Positions 31,328-40,502 of a stretch of 64,000 nt of DNA are shown in pieces (positions within the stretch are counted from its first letter, which is position 1; each line of letters starts with the position of its first letter). A model generated the notes under the pieces. It was not told the DNA's origin, made no database searches, and was given only the letters and a program-made list of their open reading frames with translations. A program made the translations under genes and the position numbers. Location of the stretch: the NCBI RefSeq assembly GCF_018128545.1, contig NZ_JAGSND010000006.1, positions 124,001-188,000 of the forward strand, written 5' to 3'. The stretch comes from Sinanaerobacter chloroacetimidivorans (GTDB lineage: Bacteria; Bacillota; Clostridia; Peptostreptococcales; Anaerovoracaceae).

Positions 31328-32053
31328 ATGAAACAATATCAAGATAACTTTCAGAGATATGAAAAGAAATATATGTTAAGCAAAGAGCAGCATCAAGACT
31401 TCATGACTCAATTGAAAGGGGCCGTCACGAAAGATGACTACGGTCTGCACACCATCGGCAATATCTATTTCGACACCGAGAATTACGACTTGATTCGTAC
31501 CTCTATCGAAAAACCCATTTACAAAGAGAAGTTGAGATTACGGAGCTACGGAGTTCCAAAGCGGGAAGATAAAGTTTTTGTGGAAATAAAAAAGAAGTTT
31601 AAAGGTGTTGTTTACAAACGAAGAGCAGCACTTTCATTAGGGGCGGCCCATCGCTACCTTTTGCTGGGGGAAAAGCCGGAAAAATCAAATCAAATTCTTC
31701 AGGAAATCGACTGGTTCATGAAAATGTATCAGCCCGATCCCAAAGTATTTATTGCTTATGACAGAACCGCTTTCTTTGGCAATGATGATCCAAATCTGCG
31801 GATTACCTTTGATGAAAATATCCGATTTCGGGAATCCTGCCTGGATCTCTCAAAAGGGAACTGGGGCGAACCCCTGTTGAATTCAGGAAAAACCCTGATG
31901 GAGATTAAAATTCCCGGTGTCATGCCGCTCTGGCTGAGCCATATACTGGCAGACTTGGAGATTTTCCCGACGTCTTATTCAAAATACGGAACCTGTTATA
32001 AAGAGCATCTCTTTCGTCAGATGCTGGCAAAAGGAGGAATGAACTGTGCTTAA
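31328..32053 (+). CDS. VTC-domain polyphosphate polymerase
   Basis: A 241-residue protein with the VTC catalytic tunnel fold: RYEKKYMLSKEQ at the start, paired basic and acidic strands (EKLRLRSYG, VFVEIKKKF, VYKRRA), RITFDENIRF and TLMEIKIPG. In yeast this fold makes polyphosphate from ATP. It has no SPX domain, as usual in bacteria. AGGAGGAG precedes the ATG. It overlaps the DUF4956 membrane protein by 8 bases, a common pairing. Confidence 0.9.
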   Translation: MKQYQDNFQRYEKKYMLSKEQHQDFMTQLKGAVTKDDYGLHTIGNIYFDTENYDLIRTSIEKPIYKEKLRLRSYGVPKREDKVFVEIKKKFKGVVYKRRAALSLGAAHRYLLLGEKPEKSNQILQEIDWFMKMYQPDPKVFIAYDRTAFFGNDDPNLRITFDENIRFRESCLDLSKGNWGEPLLNSGKTLMEIKIPGVMPLWLSHILADLEIFPTSYSKYGTCYKEHLFRQMLAKGGMNCA

Positions 32054-32723
32054 TAGTCTAACGAATGTAACGGCATCCGGCTCCGTAACACTGGAAAGTC
32101 TGCTGATTTGTACCTTGGCTTCCTTGATTCTGGGACTGGGAGTGGCTTTGATCTATATGTACCGAAATCTATACAGTAAAAGTTTTGTAGTAACTCTGGC
32201 ATTGCTGCCCGCCATGGTGCAAATCGTCATTATGCTTGTAAACGGAAATCTTGGCGCAGGTGTCGCCGTGATGGGCGCCTTCAGTCTGGTCCGGTTTCGA
32301 TCCATACCCGGCAGCGCAAGAGAAATCAGCAGCATCTTCTTCGCAATGGCAATAGGTCTTGCCACGGGCATGGGCTATGTGGCAATAGCAGTGCTCTTTC
32401 TGATTCTGATAGGCATTATGAATCTCCTGCTGAACACCCTTCGGTTTGGAGAGCAAAAGGAAGCAGAAAAAGAATTGAAAATAACCATACCCGAAAATCT
32501 TGATTACACCGGGATCTTTGATGATCTCTTTGATAAGTATACAAAAAAAGCTGAGCTGATTCGGGTGAAAACTACGAATATGGGCAGTCTGTATGAACTG
32601 CATTACCATGTCGTAACGAGAAATTCCGACATAGAAAAAAGCTTCCTGGACGAACTTCGGTGCCGGAATGGGAACTTAAACATCATCTGCGGAAGAATTC
32701 CTCTCCGACGTGATGAACTATAA
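32046..32723 (+). CDS. DUF4956 membrane protein
   Basis: A 225-residue protein with about four membrane helices in the first 135 residues (LGLGVALIYMYRNLYSK, MGAFSLVRFRSIPGSAREIS, a DUF4956 hallmark) and a cytosolic C-terminal ferredoxin-like part (about 140-225). Partner of VTC-domain polymerases; suggested to help export or use of polyphosphate, which is not proven. The start overlaps the upstream gene. Confidence 0.87.
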   Translation: MLNSLTNVTASGSVTLESLLICTLASLILGLGVALIYMYRNLYSKSFVVTLALLPAMVQIVIMLVNGNLGAGVAVMGAFSLVRFRSIPGSAREISSIFFAMAIGLATGMGYVAIAVLFLILIGIMNLLLNTLRFGEQKEAEKELKITIPENLDYTGIFDDLFDKYTKKAELIRVKTTNMGSLYELHYHVVTRNSDIEKSFLDELRCRNGNLNIICGRIPLRRDEL

Positions 32724-32787
32724 AAAAAGTAAAGGGATTATTCCATCAAATACATGATGGATTGTAAAGAGAAGGAGAAATAGGAAG

Positions 32788-34851
32788 ATGAAAGAAGATA
32801 GAAAACATCCATTTATTGAAAAAAGGCAGCTGATTTCTTTTCTGTTGGCATTGGCAATGGTGCTCAGCATTTTTACAGGATGTAAAGCGGATGCAGATGC
32901 AGGAACCGTTACAGGAGCAGCCTTGGACACCCTGACAGGAATTGAGGTTGAATACAGTGAGGAAGATATGGATGGCAGCTGGGATCCTGCAGACGCAACT
33001 TTGATTACTATGGATGGCAGCACTTTTACCGTTGATGGCAGCGGAACATCTGTTGACGGCAGCAAGCTTACCATAACGGCGGCAGGGACTTACGCCTTCA
33101 GCGGTACCTTAACAGATGGACAGATCTTGGTAGATGCCGGAAAAAAAGACACCGTACGAATCGTTCTAAACGGTGCGGAAATCTCTTGCTCTGACAACGC
33201 AGGAATCTACTCAATGCAATCGAAAAAAACCATCATTACACTGGCAGAAGGAACTGTCAATTCAGTATCTGACGGAAGTGCCTATACCTATGAAAATGGT
33301 GCTGATGAACCGGATGCTGCCATTTTTGGCAAAGATGATCTTACCGTAAACGGATCCGGGGCACTGACGGTTCACGGGAATTATAACAATGGTATCACTT
33401 CAAAAGATGATTTGGTGATCACTGGAGGTGAAATAAACCTTACGGCATTCAATGACGGCTTACGGGGCAGAGATTCCGTAGCGATTAACGGAGGAGCCTT
33501 TACCATAACGGCAAATGGGGACGGCATACAATCCAACAATGACGAAGATCCCAGCAAGGGTTGGATTTCTCTGGATGGAGGAGCCTTTACGATCATTGCA
33601 GGAAATGACGGGGTCCAGGCAGAAACATTGCTCCAGGTTACGGACGGGACCTTCGGCATCACCACCGGAGGAGGGAGCGCAAATGCCAGCACCGATAAAA
33701 ATAAAAACCCGCGTCCTCAATGGGGCCAGTGGGATACACAAACAACGGCTACTGCTGTAACGGAAGAAGATACTGCTTCCGCAAAGGGGCTTAAATCAAG
33801 TGTCGGAATATTGCTAAAGGGCGGTGACTTTTCCATAGATTCCTCAGATGATTCTATTCATTCAAACGGGGATGTTCTTATCAAAGCGGGAACCCTTACC
33901 CTGACTTCAGGCGATGACGGTATCCATGCAGATGCTGCCCTGACCCTGGACGGCGGAACCCTGGACATCACCAAATCCTACGAAGGGTTGGAAGGCGCCT
34001 CAATCACCGTAAACGGCGGAACCCTGCATCTAATAGCTTCAGATGATGGATTGAATGCCGCAGGCGGAGCGGACAGCTCCTCCCAGGGCGAAAGACCGGG
34101 AGAAAACAGCTTTGCTGCTGACGCAGCTTGCTTTATCCGTATCACGGGCGGTAATTTATCCATTGATGCAGCGGGCGACGGAATCGACTCCAACGGATCT
34201 CTTTATATCGACGGCGGTACCATACAGGTAAGCGGTCCTACGGATAACGGCAACGGGCCTATAGATTACACGGATACCTTTGAGATAACAGGAGGAATCC
34301 TGGCAATTGCGGGAAGCTCCGGGATGGCCCAATCCCCCAGTGATACCTCCGCACAAAACTCCATACTGGTTTATTATACGTCGGTTCAAGCAGCAGGAAC
34401 CATGGTGACACTGGCAGACGAAAGCGGAAATTCAATCTTTTCCTTTACCCCCTTAAAGGAATATCAGTCCATTCTCATTAGTTCTCCGGACCTGGCAGAA
34501 GAAAAAACCTACAGCCTTTATACCGGAGGAACCAACACCGGCGAGAAATCGGACGGCCTCATCATCGGGGGAAGCTTTTCAGGCGGAACAAAGCTTACGG
34601 AAATTACTATAACGGATACAGCAACCCGAATTTCACAGGACGGAACCGCGGTAACCGGCGGCATGGGTGGGGCCGGCGGAATGAACGGAGGGCCCGGCGG
34701 TCAGCGGTCCTTCGAGCAGAGCGGACAACAGCCGCCCTTGGGAGAAGACGGCGGGCAGGCACCCTCAGGAACAGGACGTCCCCAACGTCCTTCCGGAGAA
34801 AACGGCCAGATGCCTCCTTCCGCCGGTGCAGACTCAACTCAACAAAACTAA
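32788..34851 (+). CDS. Cthe_2159-like beta-helix lipoprotein
   Basis: A 687-residue protein with a lipoprotein signal peptide (lipobox IFTGC, lipid Cys32), many short Gly/Asp turns typical of a right-handed parallel beta-helix (repeats of the form DGIQSNND, DGIHADAALTLDGG, GNLSIDAAGDGIDSNG), and a Gly/Gln/Pro-rich disordered tail of about 60 residues. This matches the Cthe_2159 carbohydrate-binding domain family, which binds acidic polysaccharides and calcium. It is the last gene of the VTC-DUF4956 operon, so it is surface-exposed and likely co-regulated. Confidence 0.85.
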   Translation: MKEDRKHPFIEKRQLISFLLALAMVLSIFTGCKADADAGTVTGAALDTLTGIEVEYSEEDMDGSWDPADATLITMDGSTFTVDGSGTSVDGSKLTITAAGTYAFSGTLTDGQILVDAGKKDTVRIVLNGAEISCSDNAGIYSMQSKKTIITLAEGTVNSVSDGSAYTYENGADEPDAAIFGKDDLTVNGSGALTVHGNYNNGITSKDDLVITGGEINLTAFNDGLRGRDSVAINGGAFTITANGDGIQSNNDEDPSKGWISLDGGAFTIIAGNDGVQAETLLQVTDGTFGITTGGGSANASTDKNKNPRPQWGQWDTQTTATAVTEEDTASAKGLKSSVGILLKGGDFSIDSSDDSIHSNGDVLIKAGTLTLTSGDDGIHADAALTLDGGTLDITKSYEGLEGASITVNGGTLHLIASDDGLNAAGGADSSSQGERPGENSFAADAACFIRITGGNLSIDAAGDGIDSNGSLYIDGGTIQVSGPTDNGNGPIDYTDTFEITGGILAIAGSSGMAQSPSDTSAQNSILVYYTSVQAAGTMVTLADESGNSIFSFTPLKEYQSILISSPDLAEEKTYSLYTGGTNTGEKSDGLIIGGSFSGGTKLTEITITDTATRISQDGTAVTGGMGGAGGMNGGPGGQRSFEQSGQQPPLGEDGGQAPSGTGRPQRPSGENGQMPPSAGADSTQQN

Positions 34852-34880
34852 CAAAAAAGTAGATTTTATTTAAAATAAGA

Positions 34881-34917
34881 AATGAGTAGGATGAAACTGT
34901 ATCTCCTACTCATTTTT
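34881..34917 (+). terminator. Intrinsic terminator overlapping a convergent gene end
   Basis: AATGAGTAGGA (34881-34891) and TCCTACTCATT (34904-34914) form an 11-bp stem with a 12-base loop followed by TTT on the plus strand. The stop codon of the convergent amidohydrolase (34906-34908) is inside the stem, so one structure may serve both genes. Confidence 0.85.
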
Positions 34918-36114
34918 AGGATCGTCAACCTGATCCCTTTTCTTTTCTTTATTTTTATGATTATAGACGATTTCTCCGTCAATAATCGTATACAAAGTTT
35001 TTGTGAAAGTCTCCATGGGGTTTCCGTCAAAGATTGCGATATCGGCGTCTTTTCCGGACTCCAGGCTGCCAACACGATGTCCTACCTGACAGATTTCCGC
35101 GGCATTGATCGTAATGGCTTTTAAACCTTCTTCAATACCCAGTCCTTCCTTGGCCGCAAAACCTGCACAAATTGGTAGATATTGAATGCGCGATACGGGA
35201 TGGTCTGTAGTGATCGCAACTTTCACCCCGGCCTTATGCAAAATTCCTGCCGTTTTGAAGTCCATATTCTGTACTTCTATTTTACTTCTTGAGGCAATGG
35301 CAGGGCCTAAAATTGCCGGAAAACCGGAATTTTTAATATGTTCCGGAATTAAATGTCCTTCCGTACAGTGATCCAGCGTTAAATTTACGTCAAATTCCTT
35401 TGCAATTCGAATCACTGTCAGAATATCATCCGTTCTATGAACATGGGCCTTTAGCGGAATTTCTTTATTTAATACGGGGATCCAGCACTCCTTTCTGAAT
35501 TCCTCCTCAAAGTCCTTCCCTTTTTCTTGTGCCTGCTTTTTTTTCTTTAAGTACTGCTTCGCCTCAAATAATTCTTCCCTCAGCATGGCGCTGATGGTCA
35601 TTCTTGTTGTTGGCATTTTATCCATATCGTTATAGTTTGTTTTTGGATTTTCTCCCAGAGCAATCTTCATGGCCGCCGGCTCCAGGACTACCATTTCATC
35701 AATGCAGCGTCCATTTGTTTTTAGAAAGGTAAATTGTCCTCCTACGACATTGGAGCTGCCCGGCCCAACCATCACAGATGTTATCCCGGAGCAAATTGCA
35801 TTATGAAAAGCCGAATCCATCGGGTTGATAGCATCAACACCTCTGATGTAAGGTGTAATGGGTTCTTTCATCTCATTGCAATCATCTCCCTCAAAGCCCT
35901 TTTTCTCTTCGGTGATCCCAATATGACAATGCGCTTCTATCAATCCCGGCATCACCCAACTTCCGGCAGCATCAATGGTTTCTGTTATCTCCTGCTCATC
36001 TGCAACGATCTGCTCCCCCACTTCAATAATTTTTTTATCCTTGATCAGCACACTTCCGGTTTCATAGTTGCACCCTGACATGGTTAATATTTTCCCGTTT
36101 TTTATCAATAACAT
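34906..36114 (-). CDS. Amidohydrolase (imidazolonepropionase-like)
   Basis: A 402-residue metal-dependent hydrolase. It has the small N-terminal beta-domain (LLIKNGKILTMSG), the metal-binding HxH (GLIEAHCHIG), later metal-ligand His residues (LKAHVHRTDD, LTLDHCTEGH) and a catalytic Asp (TTDHPV). It probably hydrolyses a cyclic amide or imide; substrate unknown. No histidine-degradation genes are nearby. It looks monocistronic. Confidence 0.88.
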   Translation of the reverse strand: MLLIKNGKILTMSGCNYETGSVLIKDKKIIEVGEQIVADEQEITETIDAAGSWVMPGLIEAHCHIGITEEKKGFEGDDCNEMKEPITPYIRGVDAINPMDSAFHNAICSGITSVMVGPGSSNVVGGQFTFLKTNGRCIDEMVVLEPAAMKIALGENPKTNYNDMDKMPTTRMTISAMLREELFEAKQYLKKKKQAQEKGKDFEEEFRKECWIPVLNKEIPLKAHVHRTDDILTVIRIAKEFDVNLTLDHCTEGHLIPEHIKNSGFPAILGPAIASRSKIEVQNMDFKTAGILHKAGVKVAITTDHPVSRIQYLPICAGFAAKEGLGIEEGLKAITINAAEICQVGHRVGSLESGKDADIAIFDGNPMETFTKTLYTIIDGEIVYNHKNKEKKRDQVDDPKNE

Positions 36115-36199
36115 AGAAAAACCTCTTATATCGTACTTCTTTTAACGTTTCTAACATAGCTAGTATAACCAGTTTCCAAAGAACTAAAGTCTTATTTTT

Positions 36200-36232
36200 T
36201 TCAAAAAAACAAGAAGTAGTTTTCACTACTTC
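36200..36232 (-). terminator. Intrinsic terminator of the Asn-rich gene
   Basis: On the minus strand AGAAGTAGT and ACTACTTCT form a 9-bp stem with a 4-base loop, followed by TGTTTTTTT. Confidence 0.85.
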
Positions 36233-36255
36233 TGCTCCTGTTATTCAATTGCTTT

Positions 36256-36441
36256 TTATCGGTTGTTTTTGAAGTTATCGTTGTTAGTATTTTGAGCATT
36301 TCTTACATTCTGAGCATTTCTAACGTTCTTTTCATTAGCATTTCTGAAATTCTGTTCATTATTATTTTGAGAATTTCTGAAATTCTGCTCATTATTGTTT
36401 TGAGTATTTCTCAAATTGTTGTTGTTATTTCTGTTGTCCAT
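36256..36441 (-). CDS. Small Asn-rich repetitive protein
   Basis: A 61-residue protein with an internal repeat of the type QNNNEQNFRN (twice) and N-VRNAQ (twice); about 40 percent of residues are Asn. A strong GGGAGGTG site before the ATG and a dedicated terminator after it argue that it is real. No signal peptide or membrane helix. Such low-complexity proteins in spore-formers are often spore or coat components; that is inference from the neighbouring spore protein gene. Confidence 0.7.
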   Translation of the reverse strand: MDNRNNNNNLRNTQNNNEQNFRNSQNNNEQNFRNANEKNVRNAQNVRNAQNTNNDNFKNNR

Positions 36442-36636
36442 TTTTCAATCACCTCCCATCTAAAAGTATTTGCAGAATTAAGTTTATTATTCATTCTATT
36501 TCTCCTATCTTTTCCAAAAAATATGGGATTATAGAAATAGTTTTGCTAATGAAATCCGCGAAATCTGTCAATAGAATAAACGATAAAATAAAGCAAATAC
36601 TAATTACAAACAAGTGAAAAGGAGTGTTTTGTTTTA

Positions 36637-36804
36637 ATGGCACAGAATAGATATAAAGAAACGCATATGTCCATGCCGGTAGAAAACCATGATACGGCAG
36701 CTTGGGCAAATATCAATGCAATGAAAGAAGTCTCCAACGTTCCAATACCAGATGAAATTCAAGTAAACAATGCAAAGGAATACGTGGATACAAACCAAAA
36801 ATAA
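36637..36804 (+). CDS. Small spore surface protein (DUF3787 / CDIF630_02480 family)
   Basis: A 55-residue protein not visible as a long frame: MAQNRYKETHMSMPVENHDT, then AAWANINAMKEVSNVPIPDE and NAKEYVDTNQK. The HDTAAWANI and VPIP motifs match the small spore surface protein family known from Clostridioides. GGAG lies 12 bases before the ATG, slightly long. A bidirectional terminator follows immediately. The stretch 36442-36636 upstream is AT-rich and holds its promoter; no consensus is certain. Confidence 0.85.
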   Translation: MAQNRYKETHMSMPVENHDTAAWANINAMKEVSNVPIPDEIQVNNAKEYVDTNQK

Positions 36805-36833
36805 AGGAAGGTCTTTAATAACCTTCCTTTTTA
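36804..36833. terminator. Bidirectional intrinsic terminator
   Basis: AAGGAAGGT and ACCTTCCTT form a 9-bp stem with an 8-base loop; TT-rich sequence follows on the plus strand and TATTTTT on the minus strand. It ends both the small spore gene and the convergent pyruvate oxidoreductase gene. Confidence 0.85.
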
Positions 36834-36846
36834 AATTTTATTTTTA

Positions 36847-39800
36847 TTATAAAATTTGATGCTCAGCCAGACTCTTGTTTCTTTTTAACCTGATCTCTGC
36901 ATGTTCTTCGGCCAAATCAAACATCTTATCCGCGATTTCCGGAAATACATTTTTGAGCTGTGAATACCGTACCTCTCCATGAATAAATTCCTTAAAGTCA
37001 GCTTTAGGGTCTTTAGAATCAAGGGTAAATGGATTTTTCCCTTCTTTCCTTAGATCCGGGTTAAATCGGTAAAGCTGCCAATAGCCTGCTTCAACTGCCC
37101 TCTTTTCCTCCATGATGCTGGTTCCCATCCCGGATTTGATTCCATGACTTACACATGGAGAATACGCGATGATTAGTGACGGTCCTTTGTAGTTCTCTGC
37201 TTCTGATATCGCTTTCAGTGTTTGGTTCATGTCGGCTCCCATTGCAATTTGGGCTACATAGACATAACCATAGGTCATTGCAATCAGCCCCAGATCTTTT
37301 TTCCTGATCTTCTTTCCGGCTGCCGCCAGCTTTGCAACCGAAGCGGTAGGTGTAGACTTTGAGCATTGTCCTCCGGTATTGGAATAAACCTCCGTATCCA
37401 TGACGAAGAGGTTAATATCATTCCCCATGGCCAATACATGGTCAAGACCTCCAAAGTCAATGTCATAGGACCAGCCGTCTCCGCCGATTGCCCAGACAGA
37501 CTTCTTGATGAGAAAATCTTTTCGTTTCAGGACTTCATCAATTAAATGGTGATCATTAAAGTTTTTGCCTTTTATGACATTTAAAATTTTTGCGGCTGCC
37601 CTCTTGGATTCCTCCCCGTCATCCTTTACTGCCAGCCAATTGGAAAATGCCTCTTTTAACGTAGGATCAAAGGGTGCCTTCGCGGCTTTCTCTATTATTT
37701 CCGTTAGTTTTTCCCTTATTTGCTCTACTCCCAGGCACATTCCCAGCCCGAATTCAGCAGCATCTTCAAACAACGGATTGATCCAGGCAGGCCCTTTCCC
37801 CTCAGCATTGGTTGTATAGGCAATGGACGGAGCATAGGCTCCCCAAATGGAAGAACACCCGGTGGCATTGGAGATCATCATTCTATCTCCGAAAAGCTGA
37901 GTCAGTAATCTGATATAAGGTGTCTCCCCGCAGCCTGGGCAAGCTCCGTTAAACTCCAGCAACGGTCTTACAAACTGGCTTCCGATCAATGTCTTTTTGT
38001 CCATTAAATCGTCCTTGGCAGTTACTGTCATAGCGAACTCCCAATTATCAGCTTCCATTTCGATTTCCTGCTCCGCCGGCTTCATAATCAGCGCTTTTCC
38101 CTTTGCCGGACAAATATCGGCACAGTTACCGCATCCGGTACAATCCAACGGCGCCACCTGTATGCGGTATTCCAGATGTTCCAACCCCTTACCTGCTGCT
38201 TTTTTGGTTTTGAAAGTATCGGGTTTTTGTTTGTTTTCATTATCATCCAAAAGGAAAGGACGTATGGTGGCATGCGGACAGATATAGGAGCAGCGATTGC
38301 ATTGGATACATTTATCAATCTGCCATTCCGGTATCATAGGGGCAATTCCTCTCTTTTCATAGGCGGTCGTACCAAGAGGATAGGTTCCGTCCTCCATTCC
38401 CTTGAAGGTGCTTACCGGCAAATCATCACCTTCCAGTTTTGCCATGGGTCTTTGAATACTCTTTACAAATGCCGGCTCATCCTTTTGCGTCAGGTCATCG
38501 CCATCTTCCGCATTGATCCAGGAGGAAGGAACTTCTACCTTTTTTAAAGCTGCTATGGAGTGATCCACGGCGGCTTTATTGATTGCTACAATGTCACTGC
38601 CCTTTCTCCCGTACATCTTCTCAATAGAGTCTTTTAGGTAATTCAATGCCTCTTCCACGGGAAGCACCTTTGAGAGCTTAAAGAAAGTCGCCTGCATAAC
38701 CATATTGATTCTATTTCCAAGTCCCAGTTCAGAAGCTATGGCCAGTGCATCGATGATATAAAAATGAATATCATTTTCAGCGATATAGTTTCTAATGCAG
38801 GCAGGTATCTTCTCTTCTAATTCATCTTCGGTCCAAGGGCAATTCAATACAAAAGTGCCGCCTTTTTTCAACCCTTTTAACAAATCATACTGATAAACGA
38901 AAGCCTTGTTATGGCAGGCAATATAATCTGCATTGAAAACCAGATACGGAGATCTCAGCGGACTTGGCCCAAACCGCAGATGAGATACCGTAGTTCCTCC
39001 TGATTTTTTGCTGTCATAGGAAAAATAGGCTTGTACATGCAGGTTTGTATTGTCGCCGATGATTTTAATGGCTGTTTTATTTGCGCCTACCGTTCCGTCC
39101 GAACCAAGTCCCCAGATTCTGCAGCTGATGGTTCCTTCCGGTGTTGTATCAACCACTTCACCCTCCGGAAGCGATGTGTCCGTAACATCGTCTACGATAC
39201 CGATGGTAAAGCGATCCTTGGGTTTTTCCTGTTTTAAGTTTTCTATCACAGAAATGATTTGTGACGGTCTTGTATCTTTCGAAGAAAGCCCATATCTGCC
39301 GCCTACGATAACAGGCGGATTTTCCATATCCTTGTAAGCCTTCAGAACATCCAGGTACAGGGGTTCTCCCGGTGATCCCGGTTCTTTGGTTCTGTCCAGT
39401 ACAGCGATTCTCTTTACCGTCTTCGGCATTGCTTCCAGCAAATGTTTCTCGGAAAACGGTCGATATAAGTGAACTCGGATTGCTCCGGTTTTTTCTCCTT
39501 TATTGTTTAAATAATCAATGGTTTCATCAATGGTATCACTGGCTGAGCCCATGGCTACAATTACATATTCCGCATCCGCCGCACCATAGTAATCGAATAA
39601 TTTATACTTTCTGCCCGTAATTGCACCCAATTTGTCCATATAACCCTGTACGATATCCGGTAGTGCATCATAATAAGGATTTGCACTTTCTCTTTGCTGA
39701 AAATAGATGTCCGGATTCTGTGTGGTTCCTCTTGCTACAGGGTGCTCGGGATTCAGGGCACGATTTCTAAATGCATCTATCGCTTGATGATTTACTATAC

Positions 39801-40374
39801 TTTTAATATCCTCATAGTCAATAACCTGTATCTTCTGATATTCGTGAGATGTTCGGAATCCATCAAAAAAGTGTAAAAAAGGGATTCTTGACTCAATGGC
39901 CGACAAGTGGGCGATTACGCCTAAATCCATAACTTCCTGCACATTGGTGGAAGCCAGCAGAGCAACACCGGTCTGACGGCAGGCCATGACATCCTGATGA
40001 TCACCATAAATGGATAAAGCATGAGTGGCTATGGATCTTGCCGTTACGTGAAGGACGCCGGGCAAAAGCTCTCCTGCCATCTTATATAGATTCGGGATCA
40101 TCATCAAAAGCCCCTGCGATGCCGTGTAGGTAGCTGCCAACGATCCGGATTGAAGCGCACCTCTCATAGCCGCTACGGCACCTGCCTCCGATTGCATTTC
40201 AATTACTTTAACTTCCTGATCGAAGATATTTTTCTTTCCATGAGCGGACCACTCGTCTACGCCTTCCGCCATTGGTGTGGAAGGTGTGATTGGAAAAATG
40301 GAGGCTACTTCCGTCAACGCATAGGATGCATACGCAGCAGCCTGATTTCCATCCATTGTTTCTAGTCTTTTCAT
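36847..40374 (-). CDS. nifJ: Pyruvate:ferredoxin (flavodoxin) oxidoreductase
   Basis: A 1175-residue single-chain enzyme that converts pyruvate and CoA to acetyl-CoA, CO2 and reduced ferredoxin, a central anaerobic step. Seen in order: pyrimidine-binding N-terminal domain (ASYALTEVASIFPITPSTPM), transketolase-C-like and gamma domains, two 4Fe-4S motifs (CIQCNRCSYICP and CTGCGNCADICP), a further Cys pair (GACPGCGE), and the TPP diphosphate region (GNDINLFVMDTEVYSNTGG). Full family length. GGGAG precedes the ATG. Monocistronic, ended by a bidirectional terminator. Confidence 0.97.
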   Translation of the reverse strand: MKRLETMDGNQAAAYASYALTEVASIFPITPSTPMAEGVDEWSAHGKKNIFDQEVKVIEMQSEAGAVAAMRGALQSGSLAATYTASQGLLMMIPNLYKMAGELLPGVLHVTARSIATHALSIYGDHQDVMACRQTGVALLASTNVQEVMDLGVIAHLSAIESRIPFLHFFDGFRTSHEYQKIQVIDYEDIKSIVNHQAIDAFRNRALNPEHPVARGTTQNPDIYFQQRESANPYYDALPDIVQGYMDKLGAITGRKYKLFDYYGAADAEYVIVAMGSASDTIDETIDYLNNKGEKTGAIRVHLYRPFSEKHLLEAMPKTVKRIAVLDRTKEPGSPGEPLYLDVLKAYKDMENPPVIVGGRYGLSSKDTRPSQIISVIENLKQEKPKDRFTIGIVDDVTDTSLPEGEVVDTTPEGTISCRIWGLGSDGTVGANKTAIKIIGDNTNLHVQAYFSYDSKKSGGTTVSHLRFGPSPLRSPYLVFNADYIACHNKAFVYQYDLLKGLKKGGTFVLNCPWTEDELEEKIPACIRNYIAENDIHFYIIDALAIASELGLGNRINMVMQATFFKLSKVLPVEEALNYLKDSIEKMYGRKGSDIVAINKAAVDHSIAALKKVEVPSSWINAEDGDDLTQKDEPAFVKSIQRPMAKLEGDDLPVSTFKGMEDGTYPLGTTAYEKRGIAPMIPEWQIDKCIQCNRCSYICPHATIRPFLLDDNENKQKPDTFKTKKAAGKGLEHLEYRIQVAPLDCTGCGNCADICPAKGKALIMKPAEQEIEMEADNWEFAMTVTAKDDLMDKKTLIGSQFVRPLLEFNGACPGCGETPYIRLLTQLFGDRMMISNATGCSSIWGAYAPSIAYTTNAEGKGPAWINPLFEDAAEFGLGMCLGVEQIREKLTEIIEKAAKAPFDPTLKEAFSNWLAVKDDGEESKRAAAKILNVIKGKNFNDHHLIDEVLKRKDFLIKKSVWAIGGDGWSYDIDFGGLDHVLAMGNDINLFVMDTEVYSNTGGQCSKSTPTASVAKLAAAGKKIRKKDLGLIAMTYGYVYVAQIAMGADMNQTLKAISEAENYKGPSLIIAYSPCVSHGIKSGMGTSIMEEKRAVEAGYWQLYRFNPDLRKEGKNPFTLDSKDPKADFKEFIHGEVRYSQLKNVFPEIADKMFDLAEEHAEIRLKRNKSLAEHQIL

Positions 40375-40421
40375 TGTCTCTACTCCCTATATTTAATTTT
40401 TTATGGTCTTAAAACGACTTT

Positions 40422-40440
40422 GATACAGTTGTCCTGTATC
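40422..40440. promoter_or_regulatory. Inverted repeat upstream of nifJ
   Basis: GATACAG (40422-40428) and CTGTATC (40434-40440) are exact reverse complements around TTGTC, 48-66 bases before the nifJ start. It does not match the Rex consensus. A candidate operator only. Confidence 0.45.
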
Positions 40441-40502
40441 TATCATGTTTATCTTTTCCATCAAATATAGAAATATGCAATTGTGCTGATGGGTCTTGCC
40501 CC

